A DNA stretch of 64,000 bases from Propionibacteriaceae bacterium UBA7704 (GTDB lineage: Bacteria > Actinomycetota > Actinomycetes > Propionibacteriales > Propionibacteriaceae): NCBI GenBank assembly GCA_002482525.1, contig DLGC01000020.1:526-64525 (forward strand), read 5' to 3'. The first letter of the stretch is position 1; each line of letters opens with the position of its first letter. A model generated the notes under the pieces. It did no database searches. It had not been told where the DNA came from and worked only from the letters and a program-made list of their open reading frames with translations. Below are positions 8,217-17,254 of the stretch, piece by piece. The position numbers were made by a program, and so were the translations under genes.

Positions 8217-9472
8217 TCACCGCAACCAAAATGGTCGGCATCGGCATCGCGTCCGCGCTCGTGCTGAGCGGCTGCAGCAGCGCCACGGGCACCGTCCAGG
8301 CCGTCGGAACTGTGACCGACCAAGCCCAGACGGTGCAGATACCCGCTTTGAATCCGCCTACGGTCAATCTCGATGCCGGCTTCCCCGCAGCGGCCCCGAC
8401 CGCCACCGACACCGGCGATCAACTCGGCTCGAGCACCACCGCGACCACCTTCGGCCTGGGCAACACCTGGCAGATCGCGACGGTGCTGGTCTCGGTGGGC
8501 GATTCGATCCAGGCAGGCCAGCCGGTGGCGAAGCTGGACCAGACCCAGCTCAACCTTCAGGTGAGCGTGGCCAGGGCCGATGCCGCCGTGGCCACCGCCC
8601 AGGTCGACGTATTGACCGCTGCCATCGGTGACACCTACAGCAAGGCCGCCGATGTGGCCACGAATCGCGACAAGGTTCGCGACGCCATCGCCACACTGAC
8701 CGCAACCCAGGCCGATCTGACGAAGAAAAAGGCCCAACTACGCACCACCCGCGCCGAACTCGCCACCCAGCTCGACCAGGTGAACGCCGCCTTGAAGAAT
8801 CCGATGCTGCCAGCTGAGCAGAAGGCCCAACTCACCGCGGCACGCGCACAGCTACTCAAGGGCATCGCCACCGTCGACGCAGCGTTGACCCAGATCGCCC
8901 AAGCCGAACCGCAGCTCTCCCAAGGGCTGGCAAAGGCGAGATCCGGATTGGCCACGCTGAACACGGCCGCCGCCACGATCACCGATGCCCGCACCCAGTT
9001 GACCGGCCTGCGGGACCTGGCTCGGATCGCCGCAGCCACGGCCACGCTCAGCGTCGACCTGGCGAAGGTGCAACGCGATCAGGCGGTATTGACCTCACCG
9101 GTCGCTGGAGTCGTCGTCACCATCGCCCACCGCGGTGACCGGCTGGCCCCCGGCGCCACTGTCGCCGAGATCCGGCCCGTGGACGCCTCGGAGGTGACCA
9201 CCTGGTTGCCACCTCAGGACGCCGCCGCGGTGTGTGTGGGTAATACGGCCACGATCACCGGCGATTGGATGGCGCCCGGCCAGAGCGTGCCGGCACGCCT
9301 GGATTGGATCGCCGCCACCGCCGACTATCCCCCGACCTCAACCACCACCGGCGACGTGCACCTGCTTCGGGCCGTCGAGGTGCAACTCTCCAGCGACGCC
9401 GAATTGCCTGCGGGTGTCGGCGTCGAAATCACCATCAACGGCTGCCCAGCCGGCAGCGACCAGAACAAGTAG
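8213..9472 (+). CDS. HlyD-type adaptor lipoprotein of ABC exporter
   Basis: A 419-residue protein with a lipoprotein signal peptide (lipobox LSGC, Cys21). The body has split biotinyl-lipoyl halves (WQIATVLVSVGDSIQAGQPV and LTSPVAGVVVTIAHRGDRL) flanking a long Ala/Gln/Lys-rich coiled-coil hairpin (about residues 110-285), then a beta-barrel segment. This is the membrane-fusion/adaptor fold. In a Gram-positive it would be tethered to the outer face of the membrane and could gate or extend the exporter. It is the first of two adaptors in the operon, coupled by ATGA to tetR. Confidence 0.85.
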   Translation: MITATKMVGIGIASALVLSGCSSATGTVQAVGTVTDQAQTVQIPALNPPTVNLDAGFPAAAPTATDTGDQLGSSTTATTFGLGNTWQIATVLVSVGDSIQAGQPVAKLDQTQLNLQVSVARADAAVATAQVDVLTAAIGDTYSKAADVATNRDKVRDAIATLTATQADLTKKKAQLRTTRAELATQLDQVNAALKNPMLPAEQKAQLTAARAQLLKGIATVDAALTQIAQAEPQLSQGLAKARSGLATLNTAAATITDARTQLTGLRDLARIAAATATLSVDLAKVQRDQAVLTSPVAGVVVTIAHRGDRLAPGATVAEIRPVDASEVTTWLPPQDAAAVCVGNTATITGDWMAPGQSVPARLDWIAATADYPPTSTTTGDVHLLRAVEVQLSSDAELPAGVGVEITINGCPAGSDQNK

Positions 9473-9486
9473 GACAGGTGACCGAC

Positions 9487-10272
9487 ATGGCCAACTCCAA
9501 GCGCAAGCATCCGCCGATTCCGGTGATCGTCATCGTCGTGCTGGTACTGATCGGGGGCGGAGTGTGGTGGTGGTGGAGTTCCACCCAGGCCGCTTCGAGC
9601 AACACCAACCAGTTCTCGGGTTCGGTGGAGGCTACCAGCTCGCAGATCGGCTCGGCGCTGGCCGGACGCATCAGCTCGGTGCCGGTCGCCGAAGGCGATC
9701 ACGTCGCCAAGGGCGATCTGCTGGTGCAACTGGATCAGACCGCGATGAAGCTGCAGGTCGATCAAGCCGAGCAGGGCGTCGCCGCAGCCAAGGCGGCGCT
9801 CAGCAATGCCCGCGACACCGGCACCTCCGCCGACGTCAAGGCGGCCAAGGCCCGACTGGCGCAGGCACGGGCAGCGGTGAAGCTGGCCAAGCTGCAACTG
9901 AGCTACACCTCGGTGACGGCTCCCAACGCCGGGGTGGTGACCGCAGTGAACGCCAACCCCGGCCAGAACGCAGCGCCGTCCAAGACTCTGGTGACGCTAT
10001 TGGATCCCAACGATCTGTTCGTGCGGATCTACGTGCCCGAGACTGTGATCGGCAACATCAAGATCGGCCAGCAGGCCACCGTCACCACCGATTCGGTGAC
10101 CACGGCCATCCCCGCCGAGGTCAGTTTCGTGGCCGCCGAAGCCGAGTTCACCCCCAACACCGTTCAGACCAAGGATCAGCGCACCAAGCTGGTCTACGAG
10201 GTTCGGGTTCGGGTCGCTGACGAGTCCGGAACACTGAAGGCCGGCATGCCGGTCGATGTCACGCTGGACTGA
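9487..10272 (+). CDS. HlyD/YbhG-like membrane-fusion adaptor
   Basis: A 261-residue protein with one N-terminal membrane anchor (residues about 9-28, ending WWWW), a lipoyl half (GRISSVPVAEGDHVAKGDLL), a short coiled-coil hairpin (residues 80-140), the second lipoyl half (YTSVTAPNAGVVTAVNANPG) and a barrel domain. The ATG at 9487 follows an AGGACAGG stretch; longer in-frame extensions overlap the previous gene and are unlikely. It is much shorter than the preceding lipoprotein adaptor, so the two are distinct subunits rather than a recent duplication. It resembles the YbhG/YhiI adaptors of drug exporters. Confidence 0.85.
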   Translation: MANSKRKHPPIPVIVIVVLVLIGGGVWWWWSSTQAASSNTNQFSGSVEATSSQIGSALAGRISSVPVAEGDHVAKGDLLVQLDQTAMKLQVDQAEQGVAAAKAALSNARDTGTSADVKAAKARLAQARAAVKLAKLQLSYTSVTAPNAGVVTAVNANPGQNAAPSKTLVTLLDPNDLFVRIYVPETVIGNIKIGQQATVTTDSVTTAIPAEVSFVAAEAEFTPNTVQTKDQRTKLVYEVRVRVADESGTLKAGMPVDVTLD

Positions 10273-10275
10273 CCG

Positions 10276-11238
10276 ATGCCCACCAACACCCGCCCGCTCG
10301 CAGTCAGCGCCCAGGGCCTGTCGAAGAGCTTTTCCGACACCGCTGCGGTGTCCGGGGTCGATCTGGAGATCGGCACCGGCGCGGTGTTCGGCCTGCTCGG
10401 CCCCGACGGTGCCGGCAAGTCGACGCTGATCCGCATGCTGGCCACGGTGCTGCCACCGGACGTCGGCACTGCCTTGGTGTTCGGCAAGTCCATCACCGAC
10501 CAGCGCGATGAAATCACCGGACGCATCGGCTACATGTCTCAGAAGTTCTCCATGTATCCGGATCTGTCGGTGAGCGAGAACCTGGAGTTCTTCGCCACCG
10601 TCCGCGGGGTGAGCCGCGCGGACCGCAAGGAGCGCTCACAACGGCTGCTGACCAGCATGGGGCTGGCCGAGTTCGCCGAACGCCAGGCCCAGTTCCTATC
10701 CGGAGGCATGAAGCAGAAGCTGATGCTGGCCACCACCTTGATGCACGATCCCGACCTGCTGCTGCTGGATGAGCCCACCACCGGCGTGGATCCGGTCTCC
10801 CGACGCGAGTTCTGGCGCATCCTGGCCGGTCTGCATCAGGAGGGACGCACCGTACTGGTGGCCACGCCGTACATGGATGAGGCCGAGCGCTGCACCGATA
10901 TCGCTTTCCTCGACAATGGCCGCATCACCCAATCCGGCACCCCCACCCAGATCAAGGCGCAGGTTCCTGGGCGCCTGGTCGAGGTGATCTCCGCCGAGCC
11001 TCGCCGGGCCGCAGCGATCCTCGCACCGCTGCCCGGGGTGGTCTCGGCCCATCTGCTCGGCGACGTGGTGCGGGTGCTGTGGACTGGCGACTCCGATCCG
11101 GAAGCCGCGCTGCGAGCCGCCCTGCAGCGAGGCGGCCTCGCCGAGGCTGAGGTGGCCGAGGCCGGCATCGACATGGAGACCGTCTTCGCCTATCTGGCCG
11201 AGAAGAGTTCCGCCGCGTCCGAACTGGTGAGCCCATGA
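10276..11238 (+). CDS. ABC exporter ATPase (YbhF N-half-like)
   Basis: A 320-residue nucleotide-binding subunit: Walker A GPDGAGKST (42-50), Q-loop MSQK (Q89), signature LSGGMKQK (141-148) and Walker B LLLLDEP (E166), followed by a C-terminal regulatory extension of about 90 residues. All catalytic motifs are canonical. The RIGYMSQKFSMYPDLSV stretch is characteristic of the YbhF/YhiH drug-exporter ATPases. It starts 3 nt after the adaptor and overlaps the first permease by 4 nt. It probably pairs with the second ATPase at the end of the operon as a heterodimer. Confidence 0.9.
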   Translation: MPTNTRPLAVSAQGLSKSFSDTAAVSGVDLEIGTGAVFGLLGPDGAGKSTLIRMLATVLPPDVGTALVFGKSITDQRDEITGRIGYMSQKFSMYPDLSVSENLEFFATVRGVSRADRKERSQRLLTSMGLAEFAERQAQFLSGGMKQKLMLATTLMHDPDLLLLDEPTTGVDPVSRREFWRILAGLHQEGRTVLVATPYMDEAERCTDIAFLDNGRITQSGTPTQIKAQVPGRLVEVISAEPRRAAAILAPLPGVVSAHLLGDVVRVLWTGDSDPEAALRAALQRGGLAEAEVAEAGIDMETVFAYLAEKSSAASELVSP

Positions 11239-12380
11239 ACGGTTCCCTGACGCGCATCGGCGCGGTGGTCGTCAAAGAATTCAAGCATCTGCGCCGTGAT
11301 CCGCGCACGCTGGCGGCGGTCGTGCTGCTCCCGGTGATTCAGCTGCTGCTGTTCGCCTGGGCGATCAGCTTCGATGTCGATCAGGTGCCCACGGTGGTGG
11401 TCGACTTCGATCACACCCAGACCAGCGCCGACTACGTGCGGGCCTATGACGCGTCGACCTTCTTCTCGGTGGTGCAGCACGCTGATTCCCTGGCGGCAGT
11501 CGATGGGGCCTTCGATGCCAACTCCGCACGGGTGGCTGTGATCATTCCGGCCGGCTTCGAGCGCACCATCACCGGAGGCGGGCGAGCCCAGGTCGCGGTG
11601 TTGATCGACGGTAGCGAGACCAATGCCGCCAAGGTTTCGCAGGCCTATTCGGTGGCGCTCAACCAGCTCTACGACCAGAACCTCACCAGGGCCTGGGCCG
11701 ACCAGCAGGGGCTCGACCTGAGCGGGTTGGGGGCGCTGCAGCCGCAGATCCGTACCTGGTACAACCCTGATCGCAACTCCACCATCTTCCTGGTGCCGGG
11801 GCTGATGGCTGTGATCATCGCCATCGTCACCGTGCAGCAGACGGCAGTGACGCTGGTACGCGAGCGTGCTCTGGGCACCGAGGAACAGCTCGAGGTCAGC
11901 CCGATCCGCAAGGGCGAGCTGATGGTCGGCAAACTGCTGCCCTGGACGTTGATCGCCTTCGCCGATGTGGTGATGGTGATCCTGCTGGGCATGACCGTCT
12001 TCGGGGTGCCGATGCGGGGCACGCCCTGGGTGTTGGCGCTGGGATCGGTGCTGTTCGTGTTCGCCTCACTGGGAATGGGTCTGGTGATCTCGGCCTTGGC
12101 ACCGTCAGCGGAGACGGCGAACATCATCGCCTTGCTGGTCGCCTTCCTGCCATCGTTCCTGCTGTCGGGATTGGCTTTCCCGCTGGATCAGATCCCGGCG
12201 ATCCTGCAGGGCGTATCGATGGCCTTCCCGGCTCGCTACATGGTCACGGTGGCCCGCGGCGTCTTCCTGAAGGGCACCGGCTTCATGGAACTGTGGCCGC
12301 AACTGGCCGCCCTGGCCGGCTACGCGGCACTGATGGTGATCATCGCCGCCCGCCTGTACGGACGGAGGGGGCGGCGATGA
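11235..12380 (+). CDS. ABC-2 type exporter permease (YbhS/YbhR-like) 1
   Basis: A 381-residue ABC-2 permease with the family opening KEFKHLRRDPRTLAAVVLLPVIQL, a large extracytoplasmic loop (residues about 50-175) and five more hydrophobic segments toward the C-terminus. The conserved RERALGTEEQLEVSPI stretch precedes the core helices. It exports an unknown compound with the two ATPases of the operon. It is coupled by ATGA overlaps on both sides. Confidence 0.88.
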   Translation: MNGSLTRIGAVVVKEFKHLRRDPRTLAAVVLLPVIQLLLFAWAISFDVDQVPTVVVDFDHTQTSADYVRAYDASTFFSVVQHADSLAAVDGAFDANSARVAVIIPAGFERTITGGGRAQVAVLIDGSETNAAKVSQAYSVALNQLYDQNLTRAWADQQGLDLSGLGALQPQIRTWYNPDRNSTIFLVPGLMAVIIAIVTVQQTAVTLVRERALGTEEQLEVSPIRKGELMVGKLLPWTLIAFADVVMVILLGMTVFGVPMRGTPWVLALGSVLFVFASLGMGLVISALAPSAETANIIALLVAFLPSFLLSGLAFPLDQIPAILQGVSMAFPARYMVTVARGVFLKGTGFMELWPQLAALAGYAALMVIIAARLYGRRGRR

Positions 12381-13498
12381 ACGCCAAACGGGTACGACTG
12401 CTGATCTGGAAAGAGTTCACCCAACTGCGCCGTGACCCGCTGCTGGTGCGGCTGCTGCTGCTGATGCCGGTCCTGCAGTTGATCATGTTCGGCTACGTGG
12501 TGGCAGTCGACATCACCCACTTGCGCACCGCCGTGGTGGATCTGGACCACAGCGCGACCTCACGGGCGCTGACCCAATCCTTCGCGGCTTCGGACTACTT
12601 CACCATCACCGAGCGCCCAGCCAGTGAAACTGACCTGCGCCCGTTGTTGGACGATGGCGTCATCCAGGTGGCGATCGTGATTCCGGCCGGCACCGAACAG
12701 AATCTGGACGCCGGACGCACCACGTCGATCGGGATCGTGGTGGACGGCTCCGACTCCCAGGTGTCGGCGGTCGGAAGCAGCTATGCCTCGCAGATCATCG
12801 CCCGGTACAACTCTCAGTTGATCACCGACGCCGGAGTGGACCTCGCGGCGCCGGGCGTCGACGCCCAGGTCCGCGTGATGTTCAACCCCACCATGGATCC
12901 GCTGAACACGATGATTCCCGGGCTGGTTGCGACCATCATGATGATCTCGCTGATGGCGATCATGAGTCAGGCGGTGGTCAAGGAGCGCGAATCCGGAACC
13001 TTGGAGCAGATGTTCGTCACCCCGATCCGGGCCGAGGAGTATCTGATCGGCAAGGTGACACCGTATGCGGTGCTGGCAACGGTGCAGATGCTGATCGTGG
13101 CCGCCGTGGGGGTGCTGTGGTTCCGGGTGCCGTTCAACGGCCAGATCGGCGTGGTCCTGGTCGGCTTGGCCTTGTTCATGCTGACCAGCATCGGGTTGGG
13201 GCTGTTCGTCTCGCTGATCTCCCACACCCGGCAGCAGGCGCAGCAGGCGATGATGTTCATTCTGTTGCCGTCGATGGTGCTGTCGGGATTCATCTTCCCG
13301 ATCGACTCGATGCCTGCAGTGATCCAGCCGTTCACCGGCCTGATCCCGCTGACCTGGGTGATCGAGGTGCTGCGCGGGGCCTTCGTCAAGGGCAGTGGGT
13401 TCGCTGCACTCGCCCCACAGTTGCTGGTGCTGGCCGCCTTCGCCGCAGTCATCTTCACCGCCGCGGTGATCGCCACCCGTCGTCGGATCACGGAGTGA
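12377..13498 (+). CDS. ABC-2 type exporter permease (YbhS/YbhR-like) 2
   Basis: A 373-residue paralogue of the preceding permease, with KEFTQLRRDPLLVRLLLLMPVLQL at its start, an extracytoplasmic loop, VKERESGTLEQMFVTPI before the helical core and a C-terminal membrane bundle. The ATG at 12377 overlaps the previous stop (ATGA); in-frame starts further upstream lie inside the upstream gene. It presumably forms a heterodimer with permease 1, as YbhS and YbhR do in E. coli. Confidence 0.88.
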   Translation: MNAKRVRLLIWKEFTQLRRDPLLVRLLLLMPVLQLIMFGYVVAVDITHLRTAVVDLDHSATSRALTQSFAASDYFTITERPASETDLRPLLDDGVIQVAIVIPAGTEQNLDAGRTTSIGIVVDGSDSQVSAVGSSYASQIIARYNSQLITDAGVDLAAPGVDAQVRVMFNPTMDPLNTMIPGLVATIMMISLMAIMSQAVVKERESGTLEQMFVTPIRAEEYLIGKVTPYAVLATVQMLIVAAVGVLWFRVPFNGQIGVVLVGLALFMLTSIGLGLFVSLISHTRQQAQQAMMFILLPSMVLSGFIFPIDSMPAVIQPFTGLIPLTWVIEVLRGAFVKGSGFAALAPQLLVLAAFAAVIFTAAVIATRRRITE

Positions 13499-13507
13499 GG
13501 AGCTGCC

Positions 13508-14446
13508 ATGGCTGAGCCCGAGTTCGCTATCAAGGTCACCGGACTGACCAAGACGTTCGGCGATTTCACTGCCGTGGACGGCATCGACATCGCAGTGCCC
13601 CGCGGCCAGATCTTCGGCTTCCTGGGCCCGAACGGGTCGGGCAAGACCACCACGATCCGCATGCTCACCGGCACGCTGCGCCCCCAAGGCGGGCAGGCGG
13701 AGGTGTTGGGAACCGATGTGGTGCACCACGCCGATCAGGTGCAGCAACGCATCGGCTATATGAGCCAGAAGTTCGCGCTGTTCGAGGACATGACGGTTGA
13801 TGAGAATCTGCGCTTCTACGCCGGGATCTACCAGGTGCCGGCCGAGGAGTTCGCGCAGCGCCGGGAGTATGTGCTGCGCATGGCCGATCTCGTGGGCCGC
13901 GAGGATGAGCTCACCCGCAATCTGTCAGTGGGTTGGCGCCAACGTTTGGCGCTGGGGGCAGCCACCATCCACGAGCCGGAACTGCTGTTCCTCGACGAAC
14001 CCACCTCCGGGGTGGATCCGGTGGCCCGTCGCCAGTTCTGGGATCTGCTCTACGAGTTGGCCGGACGCGGCGTCACGCTGTTCGTGACCACCCACTACAT
14101 GGACGAGGCCGCGCACTGCAATCAACTGGCGTTCATCTACCGGGGTCGGATCATCGCCGAGGGCAGCCCATCGCAGCTGCGGCACAGTCAGCTGGATCAG
14201 CGCATCTTCGATATTGCCGTCACCGACGCCGATGCCGCGTTGGATCAGCTCAGTGGGACCTCGGGAATTGACGACGCCTACCTGTCAGGGGCCTCGCTGC
14301 ATGTGGTGACCCCACGCGAGGAAAGTCTCACCGCCGATGACCTGCGCCGCCGTCTCATCGCCGCCGGTTTCGCCGCTCCCACCGTCCGCGAGGTCGATCC
14401 CACCATCGAGGATGTCTTCGTCAACCTCGTCACCCGCCACCGCTAG
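13508..14446 (+). CDS. ABC exporter ATPase (YbhF C-half-like, altered signature)
   Basis: A 312-residue ATPase with Walker A GPNGSGKT (40-47), a YMSQKFALFEDMTV Q-loop region and Walker B LLFLDEP (E164). The ABC signature reads LSVGWRQR (139-146) instead of LSGGQ. A similar degenerate signature is expected in the second nucleotide-binding half of YbhF-type ATPases, which supports the view that this gene and the one at 10276 are separated halves of a fused YbhF. It is the last gene of the operon, followed by a strong hairpin. It would give an asymmetric pair with one canonical and one weakened ATP site. Confidence 0.88.
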   Translation: MAEPEFAIKVTGLTKTFGDFTAVDGIDIAVPRGQIFGFLGPNGSGKTTTIRMLTGTLRPQGGQAEVLGTDVVHHADQVQQRIGYMSQKFALFEDMTVDENLRFYAGIYQVPAEEFAQRREYVLRMADLVGREDELTRNLSVGWRQRLALGAATIHEPELLFLDEPTSGVDPVARRQFWDLLYELAGRGVTLFVTTHYMDEAAHCNQLAFIYRGRIIAEGSPSQLRHSQLDQRIFDIAVTDADAALDQLSGTSGIDDAYLSGASLHVVTPREESLTADDLRRRLIAAGFAAPTVREVDPTIEDVFVNLVTRHR

Positions 14447-14476
14447 TACCCCCCAGGGGCTCCGCCCACCCCAATC

Positions 14477-14536
14477 CGCTCCCAAAAGGTGCAGTTCCTC
14501 CCGAAGGTTCGGGAGCTTCTGCGCTTTTTGGGAGCG
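14477..14536. terminator. Long hairpin between convergent genes
   Basis: A nearly perfect 30-nt arm inverted repeat: outer stem CGCTCCCAAAA pairs with TTTTGGGAGCG, a wobble-tolerant middle section follows, then a 3-nt internal loop and the inner stem CTCCCGAA/TTCGGGAG. It lies 30 nt after the exporter operon and 26 nt from the stop of the convergent gene. The symmetric A and T runs could serve as a bidirectional terminator. Confidence 0.7.
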
Positions 14537-14562
14537 AAATGGACGAGGGCTGCGGGACGGGG

Positions 14563-15024
14563 TTAGTGGGGGGATTTGATGACGAAGTAGGAGCCGCGGA
14601 TGGTGCCGGCCAACTTCGAGCGTTGGCGGGCGAACTTGAAGGCCGACAGCTCTTCGGGGACCTCCATGCCGTCGCTGAGCTTGAAGCCCACCGCGCGTTT
14701 ACCGCCCTCGGCCAGGGTGTAGAGGACGTTGATCGACAATCCGGATTGGTAGAAGACGTAAGCCCAACGCACGCCGTCCACCTCGAACTCGGTCGCCTGC
14801 AGCGCCGGGGAGGCGATCACGATGTCGCGTTCGCTGGCCAGCACCTCATGAACCCAGGCGACCACCTCGGGCACGTCAGCTGCCGCATCGACGGTGAAGG
14901 TGTAGTCGTACTTGTTGCGGAAGTAGCGCGCCTCATTGGCGCGCAGCCCGGCCAGCGCCTCGGCGACCGGGGAGGATTCCAGGCCGACGGTCGACACCTC
15001 GGCGAAGTCAACGATGGCAGACAT
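14563..15024 (-). CDS. Conserved hypothetical protein, function unknown
   Basis: A 153-residue soluble protein without signal peptide or membrane segment. It mixes alpha and beta segments (KYDYTFTVDAAADVPEVVAW, WAYVFYQSGLSINVLYTL) and has a basic C-terminal half ending GSYFVIKSPH. I do not recognise a family. Codon use and composition look normal for the genome. It starts with ATG at 15024 and is convergent to the exporter operon, separated by a long hairpin. It is monocistronic as far as can be seen. Confidence 0.6.
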   Translation of the reverse strand: MSAIVDFAEVSTVGLESSPVAEALAGLRANEARYFRNKYDYTFTVDAAADVPEVVAWVHEVLASERDIVIASPALQATEFEVDGVRWAYVFYQSGLSINVLYTLAEGGKRAVGFKLSDGMEVPEELSAFKFARQRSKLAGTIRGSYFVIKSPH

Positions 15025-15102
15025 AGCGCCCCTCTCTGGTCGGGAACTCAGACCTCAATCGACGCTACCAACCCCGGCGCCTTCCGGCGATCCGCAATCG
15101 CT

Positions 15103-15795
15103 TCACCACAGCCGAAGGAGCCAGCCGGCTCCGGCAACGAGCGCGGCTACGGTCAGCAGCAGCCACAGTCCCACCCAGCCCAGGCGCGGCAGCAGGCTGA
15201 TGCGCGCCAGATGGGCGGCATCGGTGCCCGGATTCCGATTGCGGGCGACTTCCAACACCGGACGCGGCGCGGCCAGCAGAAACAACCAGGCCACGCCGAG
15301 GGCCAGCCAGGAGATCACGAACGGCGGTGCGAACCAGGTGGTCACCCCGATCGCCACCGCGGTGGCGACGACCACCCACAGCCCGTACAGATTGCGAATC
15401 TTCAGCAACATCAGCGCCAGCAGCACCACCAGTGCCCACAGCAGGCCGGCGGCATACCCGGCGCCCGCCAGCCAGGCGGCCCCTAGGCCCACGACAGCGG
15501 CCGCAGGATACCCGGCGAACAGGGTGGCTACCATGCCGGCGCCACTCGGCTTGCCGCGGGTCAGCGTCAGCCCGGAGGTGTCGGAATGCAGCTTGATTCC
15601 GCTCAGCCGGCGCCCGACCAACAACGCCACCACAGCGTGGCCGGCCTCATGGCAGATGGTCACCAACCCTCGCACCAGCGGCCAACCGAACAGCACGACG
15701 ACCAGCGCCACCGCGGCGATCACAGCCACCGTCAGTGTCGACTCCGCAGGTTGGACGCTCAGCGCCCGTCGCCACAGTTCGGCCAGAAACTCCAC
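15103..15795 (-). CDS. M50-like membrane metallopeptidase
   Basis: About 230 residues with the zinc motif HEAGH (H49-E50-xx-H53) just after the first hydrophobic helix, and four or five further membrane helices. The GTG at 15795 is chosen because coding character starts at VEFLAELWRRAL. An ATG at 15849 would add 18 residues but has poor context and would crowd the divergent lipase gene. It resembles the compact actinobacterial M50 peptidases that lack a PDZ domain. The usual second-metal NxxPxxxLDG motif is not evident, so peptidase activity is uncertain. The substrate is unknown. Confidence 0.72.
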   Translation of the reverse strand: MEFLAELWRRALSVQPAESTLTVAVIAAVALVVVLFGWPLVRGLVTICHEAGHAVVALLVGRRLSGIKLHSDTSGLTLTRGKPSGAGMVATLFAGYPAAAVVGLGAAWLAGAGYAAGLLWALVVLLALMLLKIRNLYGLWVVVATAVAIGVTTWFAPPFVISWLALGVAWLFLLAAPRPVLEVARNRNPGTDAAHLARISLLPRLGWVGLWLLLTVAALVAGAGWLLRLW

Positions 15796-15849
15796 GCGAC
15801 CAGTCTGCCCGCTCGACCACGCCTGCCCCCCACTGCCCACCGCCGGCAT

Positions 15850-15855
15850 TAGGCT
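15850..15855 (+). promoter_or_regulatory. -10 box of leaderless lipase gene
   Basis: TAGGCT stands 7 nt before the ATG at 15863 and there is no Shine-Dalgarno, matching the actinobacterial leaderless pattern in which transcription starts at or next to the start codon. Confidence 0.5.
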
Positions 15856-15862
15856 CCTGGCC

Positions 15863-16561
15863 ATGGCCGATTCGGCACATCGTGCCCTGTGGTGGGCCAA
15901 GGACTATGCCTGGGCCGCGATCGCGGCTGCCGCAACATTGGCCGCACCGGCCACCCCGGAGTGCTATGGCAGCGGCAGTCTTCGTCCCGTGATGGTGCTG
16001 CCGGGGGTCTTTGAGAGCTGGCGCTTCCTGCGTCCGCTCATGCAGCGTCTGCACCAACGGGGGCACCCCGTGCACGTCATCGAGGAGCTGGGCGCGAATC
16101 GGTTGCCGATCGCCGGCGGCGCCGCCCTGGTGCTGGACGCTGCCCGGCACCGCGGCCTGACCGACTTGATGGTGGTGGCCCACAGCAAGGGCGGCCTGAT
16201 GGGCAAGCTGGCAATGCTGCGCGACGACGAGCAGCGCATCAGCGCCATGGTCACCATCTGCACCCCGTTCGCCGGGTCTTCCCGGGCGCGCCTACTCGCG
16301 GTGGCAGGGACTGCCGAACTTCTCCCGGACGCGCCGCTGATTCGAGCCTTGGCCGAGCAGCGTCAGGTCGACCACCGCATCACGGCATTGTCGGTGCGGT
16401 ATGACCAGCATGTTCCCGAAGGCACCACGCTGGCTGGTGCTCGCAACGTGACGTTGCCGTTCACCGGCCATTTCCGGGCCACCGCCCACCCGCGCGCGTT
16501 GGCGGCCATCGCCGATGCCGTCGCGGATCAGAGCAGCCGAGCAGCCTCGTCGAATGAATGA
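15863..16561 (+). CDS. Lipase/esterase-like alpha/beta hydrolase
   Basis: A 232-residue alpha/beta hydrolase: oxyanion-hole region VMVLPGVFESW, nucleophile elbow AHSKGG (Ser108) and a late His in TGHF. The motifs resemble the lipase class 2/EstA type acting on lipids or esters. An N-terminal hydrophobic stretch (WAAIAAAATLAAPA) may be a short anchor. The ATG at 15863 has a TAGGCT box in place of a ribosome-binding site, suggesting leaderless translation. The last 34 bp overlap, tail to tail, the nitroreductase gene on the other strand. Confidence 0.75.
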   Translation: MADSAHRALWWAKDYAWAAIAAAATLAAPATPECYGSGSLRPVMVLPGVFESWRFLRPLMQRLHQRGHPVHVIEELGANRLPIAGGAALVLDAARHRGLTDLMVVAHSKGGLMGKLAMLRDDEQRISAMVTICTPFAGSSRARLLAVAGTAELLPDAPLIRALAEQRQVDHRITALSVRYDQHVPEGTTLAGARNVTLPFTGHFRATAHPRALAAIADAVADQSSRAASSNE

Positions 16562-17124
16562 CGCGGGGCGCGCGGCCGATGCCCGTCGGCGGCAACCCGG
16601 CCAATGTTCACCACGAGGAAGGAATGCCAGTCGGTGTCGGCCAGGAACTCCGCGTCCACCGCGGCGGCGTCGAATCCTCCCATCGGCCCGGCATCCAAGC
16701 CGACGGCTCGCACCGCGAGCAGGAAGGCCCCGGCTTGGAGCCACGAGTTGTCTGCAGCCTTGGCGCGGCGGCGTGGCGCGTCGGCGGCCAGTGTCGCGGC
16801 GAGGTCGGGCTTGTGCGGGTTGAGCACCGCCAGATGGCGGTGAAAGCTGTGATCTGCGGCCAGGATCGCCGACACCGGAGCCGTGGCGGCGTAGTCGCGA
16901 TTCTTGGCGGCCAACAGTGGCAACAATCGGGCCTTCGCCCGGTCGGTGCGCACGAAGATCACCCGAAGCGGCTGACAGTTCTGCGAGGTCGGAGTGTATT
17001 TCGCGAGGTCGTAGATGGCCCGCAGTTGATCATCACCGATCGCGGTGTCGCTGAATCGATAGGCAGTGCGTCCTTCGGTGAAGATGTGCGTTGCGCTGAG
17101 TTCAGTCGGGTTCGAGGCTGCCAT
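16528..17124 (-). CDS. RutE/HadB-type nitroreductase family protein
   Basis: A 198-residue FMN-dependent nitroreductase-fold protein. Its length and blocks match the RutE/HadB subfamily (malonic semialdehyde reductase in pyrimidine breakdown): YDLAKYTPTSQNCQPLRVIF, a SWLQAGAFLLAVRAVGLDAGPMGGFD block and a final HSFDEAARLL. Other rut genes are absent nearby, so a role in uracil degradation is not supported; reduction of aldehydes, quinones or nitro compounds is equally possible. It is convergent to the lipase gene with a 34-bp overlap. Confidence 0.85.
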   Translation of the reverse strand: MAASNPTELSATHIFTEGRTAYRFSDTAIGDDQLRAIYDLAKYTPTSQNCQPLRVIFVRTDRAKARLLPLLAAKNRDYAATAPVSAILAADHSFHRHLAVLNPHKPDLAATLAADAPRRRAKAADNSWLQAGAFLLAVRAVGLDAGPMGGFDAAAVDAEFLADTDWHSFLVVNIGRVAADGHRPRAPRHSFDEAARLL

Positions 17125-17254
17125 GACGATGATCCTTCCGATTCGCTGCTGAATAGAACCTCGCCTGCATCGAGTTATTCCGCGTCAAAAACGCGCCGAT
17201 CCGCCTGTAGCACGCACGCGCCACAGCCGTAACACTGCCGTCAGATTGGCCACC

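Noticed and set aside
8213..10272. An RND efflux system
   Set aside because: The adaptors are followed by ABC-2 permeases and ATPases, not by an RND pump or an outer-membrane factor.
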